A stretch of 64,000 nt of DNA from contig NW_025932501.1 of assembly GCF_000764305.2 (NCBI RefSeq), positions 186,001-250,000 on the forward strand. Direction: 5' to 3'. Shown in pieces: positions 53,388 to 62,420 of this stretch. The notes under the pieces were generated by a model. The model had not been told where the DNA came from and did no database searches. It saw only the letters and a list, made by a program, of their open reading frames with translations. A program made the position numbers and the translations under genes. Origin of the DNA: Hyalella azteca. Its lineage: Eukaryota > Arthropoda > Malacostraca > Amphipoda > Hyalellidae. Every line of letters starts with the position of its first letter. The stretch's first letter is position 1.

Positions 53388-53630
53388 ACGCGTTCAAGCG
53401 TTGATTGGATTCTTGTGACTGGTACATTGGGCACTTGGGCGCGTTCAATGGTTCAAGCGTTGATTGGGTTCTTGTGACTGTAATTACGTTGGGCGCGTTC
53501 AAGCGTTGATTGGATTCTTGTGACTGGTACATTGGGCACTTGGGCGCGTTCAACGGTTCAAGCGTTGATTGGATTCTTGTGACTGTAATTACGTTGGGCG
53601 CGTTCAAGCGTTGATTGGATTCTTGTAGAC
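53388..53630. repeat. 105-bp higher-order repeat (59 + 46 bp subunits)
   Basis: TTCAAGCGTTGATTGGATTC occurs at 53393, 53452, 53498, 53557 and 53603, giving spacings of 59, 46, 59 and 46. The 59-bp subunit carries GTACATTGGGCACTTGGGCG; the 46-bp subunit carries GTAATTACGTTGGGCG. An open frame on the minus strand across it is a by-product. Confidence 0.9.
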
Positions 53631-53761
53631 TCCTGCGTTTGGCATTTTGTTTATGACGAGACGAGACAACAGGCTCTGTCCCGGTTCGCAATAAAAACCG
53701 GGACAATTTTCAGCCCTCCGTAGGAATTCCGGGACGATACCGAGACGAGACGAGACATCCC

Positions 53762-53780
53762 CTGTCTCTTATACACATCT
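53762..53780. other. Tn5/Nextera mosaic-end adapter sequence in the assembly
   Basis: CTGTCTCTTATACACATCT is an exact 19-base match to the Tn5 transposase mosaic end used in Nextera libraries. It is followed nine bases later by an N (53789). It is not expected in an animal genome and most likely marks an untrimmed read or mate-pair junction used to join contigs. Confidence 0.95.
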
Positions 53781-53789
53781 CCCGGAACN

Positions 53790-55409
53790 TCTTGTTCAAA
53801 GGTAGCTTCTCCCCAATTTTACTGTTTTTTTTTTTTATTTTCCTTTGGTTATCACCATGTGGTTATCACAATTCTTTTGATTATCATCATTTCCATTCAA
53901 TGGTGTATTCCCATAATCCCATGGAAGATTGGGCAGAAGCCTCCCATGAATAGGACAGGAATGCCCATGGAGCCATGGTTGGAGAAAATTTTAGTTTTCA
54001 TGGCCCTGACCTAATTTATTTAGCATGAAAGTATAAAATTACCACTTTTTTTGCTTGCCTTGTGGCACCACTGGTTAATATATGAATCATTGCTCTGTAA
54101 GTATATAAAAGGAGCATGTCAGTATTCAGTAGAGATTTTCATTGATATAATTTTTAATTCTCTTTTACAATTTCCAAAAATGCATCAGAGTGGCCTAACT
54201 ATTGCTGTCAGTCAAGCATGAGAATTAGTAGAAAGGCCTACCATGCATTTTAGGTGAAATTTACTGCTTTGCCTATTGTTGTGAACCACAAATATCTACT
54301 ATGAAAGAAACCACCCATGCTTATTGACAATTTCACTTGTTCTTGTGGCCCAAACCTTATTCATTTTGTAACAACAAGAAGGCACATTTTTGCCAGCAAT
54401 TTAAAAAAAAATACCATTACTGAATTTTTACCATAAATTTTTAGAAAATTTTTTCCAATATTCCTCACTGGCAGGGAAATTGGTCAATGATGTTCAGTTG
54501 TTGACACAATCTTGGGTTGAGTTTGAAAAGTTGGGTGCTTAACTGTTCTATCATTGCTCCACAGAGAAAAAGTTGGGATGAATTTGAAATATTTTTGCTC
54601 CATCAAGCATGTGTGGGACTGGGAAAGATCTGCTCTCCCAGTGGCAGCCTCCATTTTTGGAGCTGTACTTGTATATATTTGATTTGCAGCTATAAGAAAT
54701 ATACAAACTATGAGTTTGTTTGCAGCTGTGAATCCTTTTAATGAGCCAGGGAAGATCAAATATGAACTGTGGCAGTGTTTGCCTAAAATATTTGATTTTA
54801 ACTTCAAAAGAGCCAAAATAAAATTACTTGACCTGGGCAATTTTACACATTCTTTTTACTTTAATCAAAGGTTCATTGATGTTTCATTGTTTTTTATTAT
54901 TATTTGATGGCTGTTAGCAAGCTGTTTGACATAACCACAACTATTACATTACCAAAAATTTTCAGTCATTTTGTTTGGGTGCGGAAATTTTGGGCAAGAG
55001 TATAGTACTGAGTGGTACGGGACTACTGCTATTCTGACATTGCATGATTTACCAACTGCTTGTGACTAACCATTCTCAAATATCTTCACTAGTCATTTAT
55101 CTGTAACTGAACAATTTTTTCAATGATATGTTCTAAAATAAACAAAAAATTTGGTCGAATATTGCAGAAAAGTTTCACAATTTTGATAATACCAGCAAAG
55201 TTTTTATTACCATACCACACAGAATAGTGAGATAAACTTTGATTCTTTTATGGCATGTGGCACATTGTATTGATAGTGTCAAATTGGAAGTTTTTTGGAG
55301 TAAAATCAGTTCATTTTTAATTTCTGCATCTACGTACTCTAAATTTAAGCCAATACCGTGCCTAGTACTGAGCTGCAGGATTTCAAGTTTGCATAGAGTT
55401 TGTCATTAC
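53790..55409. other. Non-coding, CpG-depleted
   Basis: From 53,790 to about 54,970 I see no CpG at all, and only about five up to the LINE insertion. TG and CA are abundant. An open frame of 118 codons on the minus strand (54484-54840) has no family resemblance. Possibly the 5' flank or an upstream non-coding exon/intron of ZIP7. Confidence 0.6.
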
Positions 55410-55457
55410 ATTATTAACAAGGGTTGACAGCGAGGTGCACGTGAGGTGAAACCAGCT

Positions 55458-55737
55458 TCAACAACTGTTGCACGAGACAGATCCCCTACTCCAGCGAGTA
55501 GATGTCACACGCTTGGTGCAGGCAGGGCAATAGGTGATGGGGCCCGGGTTTAGCTTGATGTCACCACCAAGCAGGATGAGAAGGTACAGGGACCTGGTAG
55601 CTGGGTCTCCAAGTCCCCCATCAGAAAGAACAGTTGGTCCAATCCAACCGGGTAGCGCCTCCCAGGACGCAGCACTCTGGGGAGCCATCTCCCCACGGCT
55701 CCCCAGTGAGGTTGAAGCGAGTAATTTGGCCCTCCCA
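55458..55737 (-). pseudogene. Inverted LINE N-terminal fragment with 2A-like motif
   Basis: The minus-strand frame reads through LYLLILLGGDIKLNPGP and then CPACTKRVTSTRWSRGSVSC to CNSC before a stop. D-I-x-x-N-P-G-P at the end of a hydrophobic stretch is the 2A ribosome-skipping form found at the N-terminus of several invertebrate LINEs. No initiation context is preserved with certainty and the frame is cut by the inversion junction. Confidence 0.7.
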
Positions 55738-55739
55738 AA

Positions 55740-56536
55740 ATGCAGACCTAGGCTAAACACACTCAGAGCCCTCACAAGAACAACATTTGGACAGAATAAA
55801 GAAACCCTCACACTAGTGTACAAACAATACATATGCTCAGTGCCGGACTATGAAAGTCCAGCCTGGGCACCCATAATTTCACCCACACTTCACAAACACC
55901 TACAAAGCACAGCCCTCAGAATTGCAATTGGCAGCACCCAAACCACACCATCCAGTCATGTCCATGCTGAAACCAAAGTCCTCTCTATGAAAGAACACCT
56001 AGACATGAGAGGCCCCAATACCTTGCATCAGCACTCCACAATCCCCTCAGTCCCTGCCATTACTTTCAGTACCTACCCCCCACACAGACATATTACCAAC
56101 ACTCCATACAACTACTGTCTCACAATAATTAATTCCATACCTCCGCCCACAGACCCAGCCACCTTCATTAAACACATACACACACACCTAACCCGGAACG
56201 GACTCTTAAATCTACCAATCAACAGCATCATTGATGACTTACCACCAGACATCAGCCATGCAGAACAGCAGTTGAGCCGTGCAGACAGGGTGCACCTCAG
56301 CAGACTCTGCTGCGGTCACCATCCCTTGCTAAACTCTTACAAACACCACCTGGACAGCACTCAAATGGACCTGTGCCCCCAATGTCAAGCAGTCCCCCAT
56401 ACTGTCAAGCATCTTCTGCTGTAGTGCCCGGAGCTGGCAGCACCCAGGCTCCGGGCAGGCATAACCTCCATCGCGCAGTTATGGTCTGAGCCGGCTCGGG
56501 TGGCGGCTTTCCTGCTCGGCGCGGGCTTCCTGGCAT
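55740..56536 (+). pseudogene. LINE ORF2 C-terminal fragment with in-frame stop
   Basis: Open from the inversion junction to TAG at 56422-56424. The same frame then continues with CPELAAPRLRAGITSIAQLW and ends at TGA (56534-56536), so TAG is a premature stop inside the conserved HxxxC part of the C-terminal zinc-knuckle-like motif. The catalytic reverse-transcriptase core and the endonuclease are absent. Not functional. Confidence 0.82.
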
Positions 56537-56585
56537 GACCGGGGCTTGGGGAACATCAACAACAACAACAACATTATTATTAACA

Positions 56586-57401
56586 CCTTTGACATGTGTT
56601 TAATGTGTAAAAAGTTTAATTTTCTTTAAAATTTTATTATGCCACACAATAGTGGTACTAATACCTATATATATATATATGGATGTATTGTCTGTACTGG
56701 CTGGCATTCAGTGTTTTACTTTGACTTCTGTGGTATGAAAAATTTCTACTTGAAAAGTTTTCAATGTGCCAAAATGTTTCCTGCCCATAAACGGTTGATG
56801 TGATGATTATTTTTGACAGTTTATACATGTGGTGGGATAATTGTGATGCCCCAACTCTTTGTGACCTGCAAGTGGTACATGTTTACAAAATTTTAGGCAA
56901 ACACAGATGTAGATGAAAAAAAAACATTAGTGACAAAAGGCCAAAGAAATGATTACAAGTAGTCCTGTCCCACTTTAATTTATAATTTATGAAATTAAAT
57001 AACTTATGAAATTTATTTTTCTAACTCATATGTATTAATTTTTTTTCATGTAAATGTTAAGCTTTTCTACACTTGTTTGACTTCTTGTATAAATAACAAC
57101 TGTGCAATCCTCAATCATGATATGTTGACTATGGCAATTTTTACTTACTCTTTGGCCTATTCAAATTTTTACTTGCTATTTGGCCTATACTATCTAAACA
57201 TCATTATAATATATCAATGGTGTAGGTATACCTATATTCAATTAAGGCAGGTAGATCATAGGCATCAGTTTCTGTCCTACAGATGATTATCACACAATAA
57301 ATAATAAAATTTTGGTTCCAGATCCTTCAGCATAAGTAGTTGCTGGCATATGGATGCATGCAATTATTTTTTCTCAATAAATTTCAAAAATAGATTGAGC
57401 C
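56586..57401 (+). other. CpG-depleted 5' flank of ZIP7
   Basis: About 816 bp with a single CpG by eye. Contains a TA dinucleotide run at about 56663-56680. No TATA box or initiator can be picked with confidence; the translated start is set by the signal segment. Confidence 0.5.
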
Positions 57402-58089
57402 ATGAGTATTTCACTGAAACAAGTGCTTAGCATTGTAGTTCCTGTATGCATTTTCTTGTGCATATTCCTTTCTTTGCCTCTTGTTTGTGCCCATGGCCAC
57501 TCACATGACCACTCTCATGGCCATTCACATGACCACCATCATCACCATGAAGACCCAGCCTTCAAGTATAGCAAAGCTGCCAATGAACCTCAAAAAAGAC
57601 CTGAACCCACAGCCACTCCTCAAGAAAGCTCCAATGTGTGGTTGGAAGCAATGACAGCTACACTACTAATAAGTCTTGCCCCTTACCTCATCTTATTCTT
57701 GATTCCTATCAACAATGCTTCAGAACATCAACCTTTACTCAAAGTTCTTCTTGCTTTTGCCTCTGGAGGATTGCTGGGTGATGCTTTCCTGCACCTCATC
57801 CCCCATGCTCTTCTAGCACAACAGGCAAAACAAGCAGCTGCAGGACATGCCCACTCCCACTCGCATTCCCATTCACATGCAGCTGATGAAGAAGGCCATG
57901 GCCATGATAATACAATTGGCTTGTCTGTATTGGCTGGTATACTAACTTTCCTTGTAGTTGAAAAAATGGTCAGGATATTCAAGGGTGGACATGGCCACAG
58001 TCATAGCAAACCTAGTGATGCCAAGGTTAAGAAGACTAATGGAGATGCCAAAGTAAAAAAATCTGAGAAGAAAAATTCCAGTAATTCAG
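57402..58089 (+). CDS. Catsup: ZIP7 exon 1: signal segment, His-rich domain, TM1-TM3
   Basis: It encodes residues 1-229 plus the first base of D230, with donor CAG|GTGAGT. It carries three histidine-rich zinc-binding stretches: after the signal segment, in the TM2-TM3 loop, and after TM3 ([14 protein letters not shown]). A lysine-rich cytosolic loop follows. Codons are nearly free of CpG (one in 688 nt by eye), unlike exons 2-4. Despite that, the phase and sequence continue properly into exon 2. Confidence 0.94.
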
Positions 58090-60359
58090 GTGAGTTTTCA
58101 TTTAAAGATCTTCTTATTGTTTTGTTGAATTCCTAGCACTCACATCAGGTTGAGTTATTGTTTGACTCTGCTTATTAGTTTTACATTAACTTGCTTTGAA
58201 CTGGATAAAGGCACTTATCAGTTGATGCTTAAAACTCAGTTGTGTAGGATTTAATCACTTTGTTCTTTCATACCATACCATTAAGAAGGCTAAACTTGTG
58301 TCACAAAATTATTGTTCCATTTATTCCATTCCAGCTTCCATAATTTATTTGAAACATTTTAGTTATTATTTTAAGCCATTAATTTTTATCTATGCCTTAA
58401 CTATCAATATAAATAATATTATATAATAACGTAAAATGGGGAAACTTGGACCATTGACAGGGGTTATTTTGACTGCTTTGAACTCTATAACTCAGAGAAT
58501 TCTGGCAATAGAAGAATTGTGTTGATGATTCTTGAAGTACCATAAGATAGGTAACCTACAAATGCTATAAAGATATATTTTATACATTTACTATGTGACT
58601 ATTTGTGTCACAAAAAGTACCTGCCCTAAAAATGGTCCAAGTCACTCGCTACAACGTTCCAGGGTCGTGCTGATTTACATTATATAATTATATTATCATC
58701 TTCGTAATCTATGTATCATTATCCAAATTGCCCTAATGCAGTTTATTTTTATAGATTGGTATGCAGATATCTAATTGCTGTATTCCCATTCTATTGTCTA
58801 AAGTGTTGCATATATTTGCAGACATCAAAGTTGCCGGCTACTTGAACCTGGCTGCTGATTTCACTCACAACGTAACAGACGGTCTGGCCATTGGTGCTTC
58901 ATTTCTGGCAGGCCGCTCTGTGGGTATCGTGACTACCGTCACTATTTTCCTCCACGAGATCCCCCACGAAATTGGCGACTTTGCTATTCTTCTGCAGAGT
59001 GGTTGCTCAAAGAGAAAGGTGTGCAGGCCTCTCCTAGTGTAGTATCACATAAAACAAATATAACTCAGTGCTCACTGCAGTGAGTGAAAGAAAGCGCATT
59101 TTCTCGTCGATGAAAACTTGAGGTCACGGACGGACAGACGGACATGGCGAGCACAATATAGTGCATTTTTTCCATAAATGAGAAAATGTGCTAAAAACAA
59201 TGTTTAAGAAGAATGAAGTGAATAAATGTTTCAAAGTTATTTAGTGGTGAATTAATTGCAATTTCAGCTCATAAACTTTTATACAGATAATTTCTCTTCA
59301 TGCTTTATAGAACATATGAATAATTTCATTCCTATGTATATTCTTTTTTGATTGGTGCCAAAATCAGCATTATGTGCGAAACGAAAGTAGGGATAACCTT
59401 TATTTTATTTACTCCTCTTTGAATTAAATTTCAGGAGGGATCATCATAAGCCATGTATTTTTGGTCGTTATTGCGTTGTTTGTCTTCTGCGCGCCACATT
59501 CAAACCTGATCTACACGTTTGTTTTGTTTATTTCTGGAAAAACTGAAAAAGCCTGTTTTTAGCACATTTTCTCATTTATGAAAAAGAAGGCGCTATTGTG
59601 CTCGTCATGCCCGCCCGTCCGTGACTTCACGGACGGACGGACGGACGAGAAAATGCGCTCTCTGTCACTCACTGCAGTGAGTAATGATCTAATTTCTGAG
59701 TCGTTGAAATTTCGCTCGTCAGAGGACGTCATGCCTCATGTCAGGGCTCTTTCCAGACCTCAGATGAGGGTGTGGGAATGAAAAACTGAGGGTTTGATTT
59801 ATTGAAGGGCTCTTTACAGACCACAGATATGGATGCGGCAATAGAAAACTGAGGGTTTGATTTATTGAAGGGCTCTTTACAGACCACAGATATGGATGCG
59901 GCAATAGAAAACTGAGGGTTTGATTTGCGCAGGCAATGCTGCTGCAGCTGGTGACGGCCGTGGGGGCGCTCTCGGGCACCGCCATCTCTCTCCTTGCCGA
60001 GGGTGCAGGTAGGAGGCCGTTGCTTCACTCTGAATACATTTATATTCCACTGCGCTACTAATTTTTTCACTCATTTTGTGTGATTACGGTATAATGATAC
60101 GACGTTACTAAACAAAATTATGAATGTGAAGAGAAAATACGGAAAATTCATCTTATGCTGACGAACAGATGACGAAAACGTGGCGTGGATCCTTCCGTTT
60201 ACGGCTGGAGGCTTCATCTACATCGCGACGGTATCAGTGATACCAGAGCTGCTGGAGCAGAGCAGCCTGTGGCAGAGTCTGTGCGAGGTGGCCGCGCTCG
60301 TGGCCGGCGTCGTGCTCATGCTCATCATCGCCGCCTTCGAGGAGGCCGGACACGCGTAG
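57402..60359 (+). CDS. Catsup: ZIP7/Catsup-type zinc transporter (SLC39A7 family), 4 exons, 383 aa
   Basis: Joined exons 57402-58089, 58822-59018, 59933-60008 and 60169-60359 give 1,152 nt with phases 1, 0 and 1 preserved. ZIP7 releases zinc from the ER/Golgi lumen to the cytosol; the fly homologue Catsup also restrains tyrosine hydroxylase. Visible features: signal-like hydrophobic segment at residues 8-30, His-rich luminal stretch 31-49, membrane segments near 81-103, 111-137 and 171-192, HLIPH at 131-135, His-rich loop 149-168, HNVTDG at 245-250 (metal site on helix 4), HEIPHEIGD at 274-282 (the LIV-1 subfamily signature on helix 5), then three further helices. It is shorter than human ZIP7 (469 aa), chiefly in the His-rich N-terminus and loops. 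The start ATG is in a good context (GAGCCATGA) directly before the signal segment. Exon 1 lies in CpG-depleted DNA and exons 2-4 do not. Confidence 0.96.
58090..58821 (+). other. ZIP7 intron 1 with a small inverted-repeat element
   Basis: GTGAGT to TTTGCAG. CpG is absent until about 58433, then normal. ACTTGGACCATT at 58444 and its inverse AATGGTCCAAGT ending at 58642 bracket about 200 bp, with looser matches on both sides (ACAGGGG/CCCT), suggesting a miniature element exactly where the base composition changes. Confidence 0.7.
58822..59018 (+). CDS. Catsup: ZIP7 exon 2: TM4-TM5 metal site
   Basis: The acceptor is ATATTTGCAG and the donor is AAG|GTGTGC, a weaker donor. It encodes [20 protein letters not shown], then [14 protein letters not shown], the HEIPHEIGD signature and [14 protein letters not shown]. 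It contains the histidine, asparagine, aspartate and glutamate ligands expected of the ZIP binuclear metal centre. Confidence 0.97.
59071..59681. mobile_element. 611-bp element with about 128-bp terminal inverted repeats in ZIP7 intron 2
   Basis: 59071-59198 and the inverse of 59554-59681 align over their whole length: CTCACTGCAGTGAGTGA, GCGCATTTTCTCGT, a GGACGGAC run, CGAGCACAAT and ATGAGAAAATGTGCTAAAAA. The outer 14 bases (ACTCACTGCAGTGAGT type) are themselves palindromic. The 355-bp interior is AT-rich and encodes nothing recognisable. A non-autonomous foldback or MITE-type element; its superfamily is not identified. Confidence 0.82.
59744..59926 (+). repeat. 63-bp tandem repeat, 3 copies, abutting the ZIP7 exon 3 acceptor
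   Basis: Units start at 59744, 59807 and 59870 with GGGCTCTTTACAGACCACAG, then GATGCGGCAATAG and AAAACTGAGGGTTTGATTT. Units 2 and 3 are identical as far as they run; unit 1 is diverged. The last unit passes directly into GCGCAG, the splice acceptor of exon 3. Confidence 0.93.
59933..60008 (+). CDS. Catsup: ZIP7 exon 3: TM6
   Basis: A 76-nt exon encoding [20 protein letters not shown] and LAEGA, matching the human ZIP7 segment after CSKKQ. The acceptor TTTGCGCAG has a poor pyrimidine tract, and the last copy of a 63-bp tandem repeat runs right up to it. The donor is GTAGGA. Confidence 0.95.
60169..60359 (+). CDS. Catsup: ZIP7 exon 4: TM7-TM8 and stop
   Basis: The acceptor is ACGAACAG. It encodes [20 protein letters not shown], the [11 protein letters not shown] segment, and the last helix ending EEAGHA before TAG at 60357-60359. 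[11 protein letters not shown] is a hallmark of ZIP7. The exon is GC- and CpG-rich. Confidence 0.96.
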
Positions 60360-62062
60360 AACTCAAAGCGTGGGCGTGTGATCGGACACGTGAAGTTGGC
60401 TAGCCAAGCTTTGGACCGGACCAACAGGAAGTTTTGTGCCTTAGATCGTGGCGCTCATCTTAAAATCTGCCGGAAATTGCAAAGAAGTAACAAAAAATGC
60501 AATGATGACGGCTTACCAAAAAATTCAATGATAAACCACAGCCCAGCTTCATTACAAAACATTATTTGGTTAGTAGCGAGTCACGCTCAAATTATCAGTG
60601 TAGTGTTATGCGGCACATGCATGTTCGAGAGACTTGTTTTGATACTAACTGTAATGATGCAAGTTTATCTTTGATCTAAAATAATCTTTGTTCGTGGTGC
60701 GCCATGAATTTATTTTTGAGAATACTCATGGTTATGCAGATGATATTTCAGCTCATCGGGCTTCCTTATTAAAATCCTTGTTGCTTTTATTGACACGGAG
60801 GTCTGTTGTGTTACTTCATTTTATCAAACGTGGGATGTCCCACCTCATTTTTCAAATAATAATAATGAAAACTGCGACTCTTGATTCGTGATGTGAAATG
60901 CATCAGTTGAAATTTGGTAAGCTAAGGATGAGTTCGTTGTTAACCTCGGTCCGCCGCTCAGTTCACATTCAGCTGAGTTATTAGCTTGCTTTGGGACAAA
61001 AGGAGGCGTTTGGGGATTTACTATTTTTTAGTATTATCAATTTTTTTGTGAACCCTCTATCGCCCGTTTTTTGTAACTTCATCTCTCTTCTCTTCATCGT
61101 CTTTCTTCAATTTCATCTTTGTAACTTCTTCATCTCTTTCAATTATTTTCTTCATACGTGAATTGTGAAATGAACTTTCAGTGAGGGGTTGAGTTTTATA
61201 TTATTTGGGAATTGAGGGTCCGACGATAGTTGTGTCTTCCAAGTAATACCTACTTCGAGTAGCGCTCTCCAATTGTTGAGTAATCAATAATTCATGGAGC
61301 CTGAATACATTGCCTTTTCATGTCGGCAATTTATGTATTATTCCCATCATTGCTCTCTACAGTCAGAAGCTACGGAAACGAAATATCTTGCTGACTTGCA
61401 TTTTAACATTCATTTATTTAATCCACAGGCAAAATCGGAAGCCATAATTGTGAGGAGCAATTTTATGTTTTTTTTTTTTGTTCTTATTTGCTTACTTCTA
61501 TTTAAGCTAATACAGGTTGACCGAACTGTTATTTTAAAAAATATATTTTGTTATCAAAGGGGTGCACGGCAAGCGGCGTGCTTTTTATTCATAGCGCAAT
61601 GAATGGCGTTGAATTGGAACCCTTGAAATCTTGTTTTACTAACAAATATTTTGTGTTATAAAATTGAGCGTTTGGTGCATCCTGAATTCTGCCTCTTCAA
61701 TTAATAAGATTTCTGTTCTTATGCTCGCCTGCTAAGGTTTTCAATTTCAAGCTTTTGAGTTTAGTGGCCGATTGATCTCCGTCTCTTCGCCTTTGTTTAA
61801 CCAATAAGATTATTTATTTCCTTATGCCTATGTGTGTAAATGAGTATGCTTTACTTATTCATTTTTTTCACTAGGCAGCTTGAATAAGTTAGGTTGAAGA
61901 TGAAAAGCTTTAAATAGCACAGCCCATATCGCCACTTGCCCCATTCCAACTGCGTAAAATTTAGTGCACAATAAGTAAGAGGCAAATCCTATGTGACAGT
62001 CACTCTGTCATATTATTCTGGAATGAAGATAAATAGGCGTATTGATGAGTATTATGGCTGGT
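60360..62062. other. ZIP7 3' UTR and downstream non-coding sequence
   Basis: No gene recognised. An ATTAAA at about 60768 could serve as poly(A) signal but is not distinctive. The remainder is AT-rich. Confidence 0.5.
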
Positions 62063-62076
62063 CTCGGTAGCAACTA

Positions 62077-62406
62077 GTCTGTGCGCGTCAGAAGTCATAT
62101 GGGATTTCGCGCTCCTAGAGGGATTGTTCCTGAGCGTCCCACCGCTGAGCTCGCGGTGTCTGAGTGCAGGTCTCGGTTGTGGGTTAAGTTATTATGTATG
62201 TAGGATTCCTTAAATTTCCCTTCTCTGTCTCCCTCATGCGGGTGGCCGACGTCCCGTGTAAGCGACCTCTTGTTCGAGTGTCTTCGTTTCTGTTGCTTTT
62301 CATCTGTCCCTCCTTGTCACTTCGTCTCTTTGAGATGCATGACTTTCGGTGCGAGATAGCTAAATAGCTGAAGCGCTAGTAAACCTGTGGCCACTAAACT
62401 AACTAA
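62077..62406 (+). mobile_element. 330-bp retroposon (SINE or truncated LINE) with 14-bp target duplication
   Basis: CTCGGTAGCAACTA occurs exactly at 62063-62076 and 62407-62420. The insert between is GC-richer than its surroundings and ends CCACTAAACTAACTAA, a short tandem tail of the CTAA type. Perfect long target duplications plus a simple-repeat 3' tail are the mark of target-primed retroposition. I see no clear pol III boxes, so a 5'-truncated LINE end is the more likely reading. Confidence 0.82.
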
Positions 62407-62420
62407 CTCGGTAGCAACTA

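Larger units (their letters stand above)
55420..56575 (+). mobile_element. Non-LTR retrotransposon copy, 5'-inverted and broken
   Basis: The plus-strand part (about 55740-56575) encodes the C-terminal end of a LINE reverse-transcriptase polyprotein: LNTLRALTRTTFGQNKETLT, ADRVHLSRLCCGHHPLLNSY and DLCPQCQAVPHTVKHLLL. The minus-strand part (about 55740 down to 55420) encodes the N-terminal region of such an element, including a 2A-like GDIKLNPGP (about 55540-55569) followed by a CPAC...CNSC zinc-knuckle-like stretch. The two halves are head to head, as twin priming produces. A CAA-rich tail ends at 56575. ATTATTAACA occurs at 55410-55419 and 56576-56585, a candidate 10-bp target duplication. Confidence 0.85.

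Noticed and set aside
53353..53706. 117-codon minus-strand frame with repeated QESNQRLNAPN
   Set aside because: By-product of the 105-bp tandem repeat, whose length is a multiple of three.
54484..54840. 118-codon minus-strand frame upstream of ZIP7
   Set aside because: No recognisable motif; CpG-poor, stop-poor composition makes such frames likely by chance.
59719..60070. Minus-strand frames with repeated [15 protein letters not shown]
   Set aside because: Shadow of the 63-bp tandem repeat and of ZIP7 exon 3.
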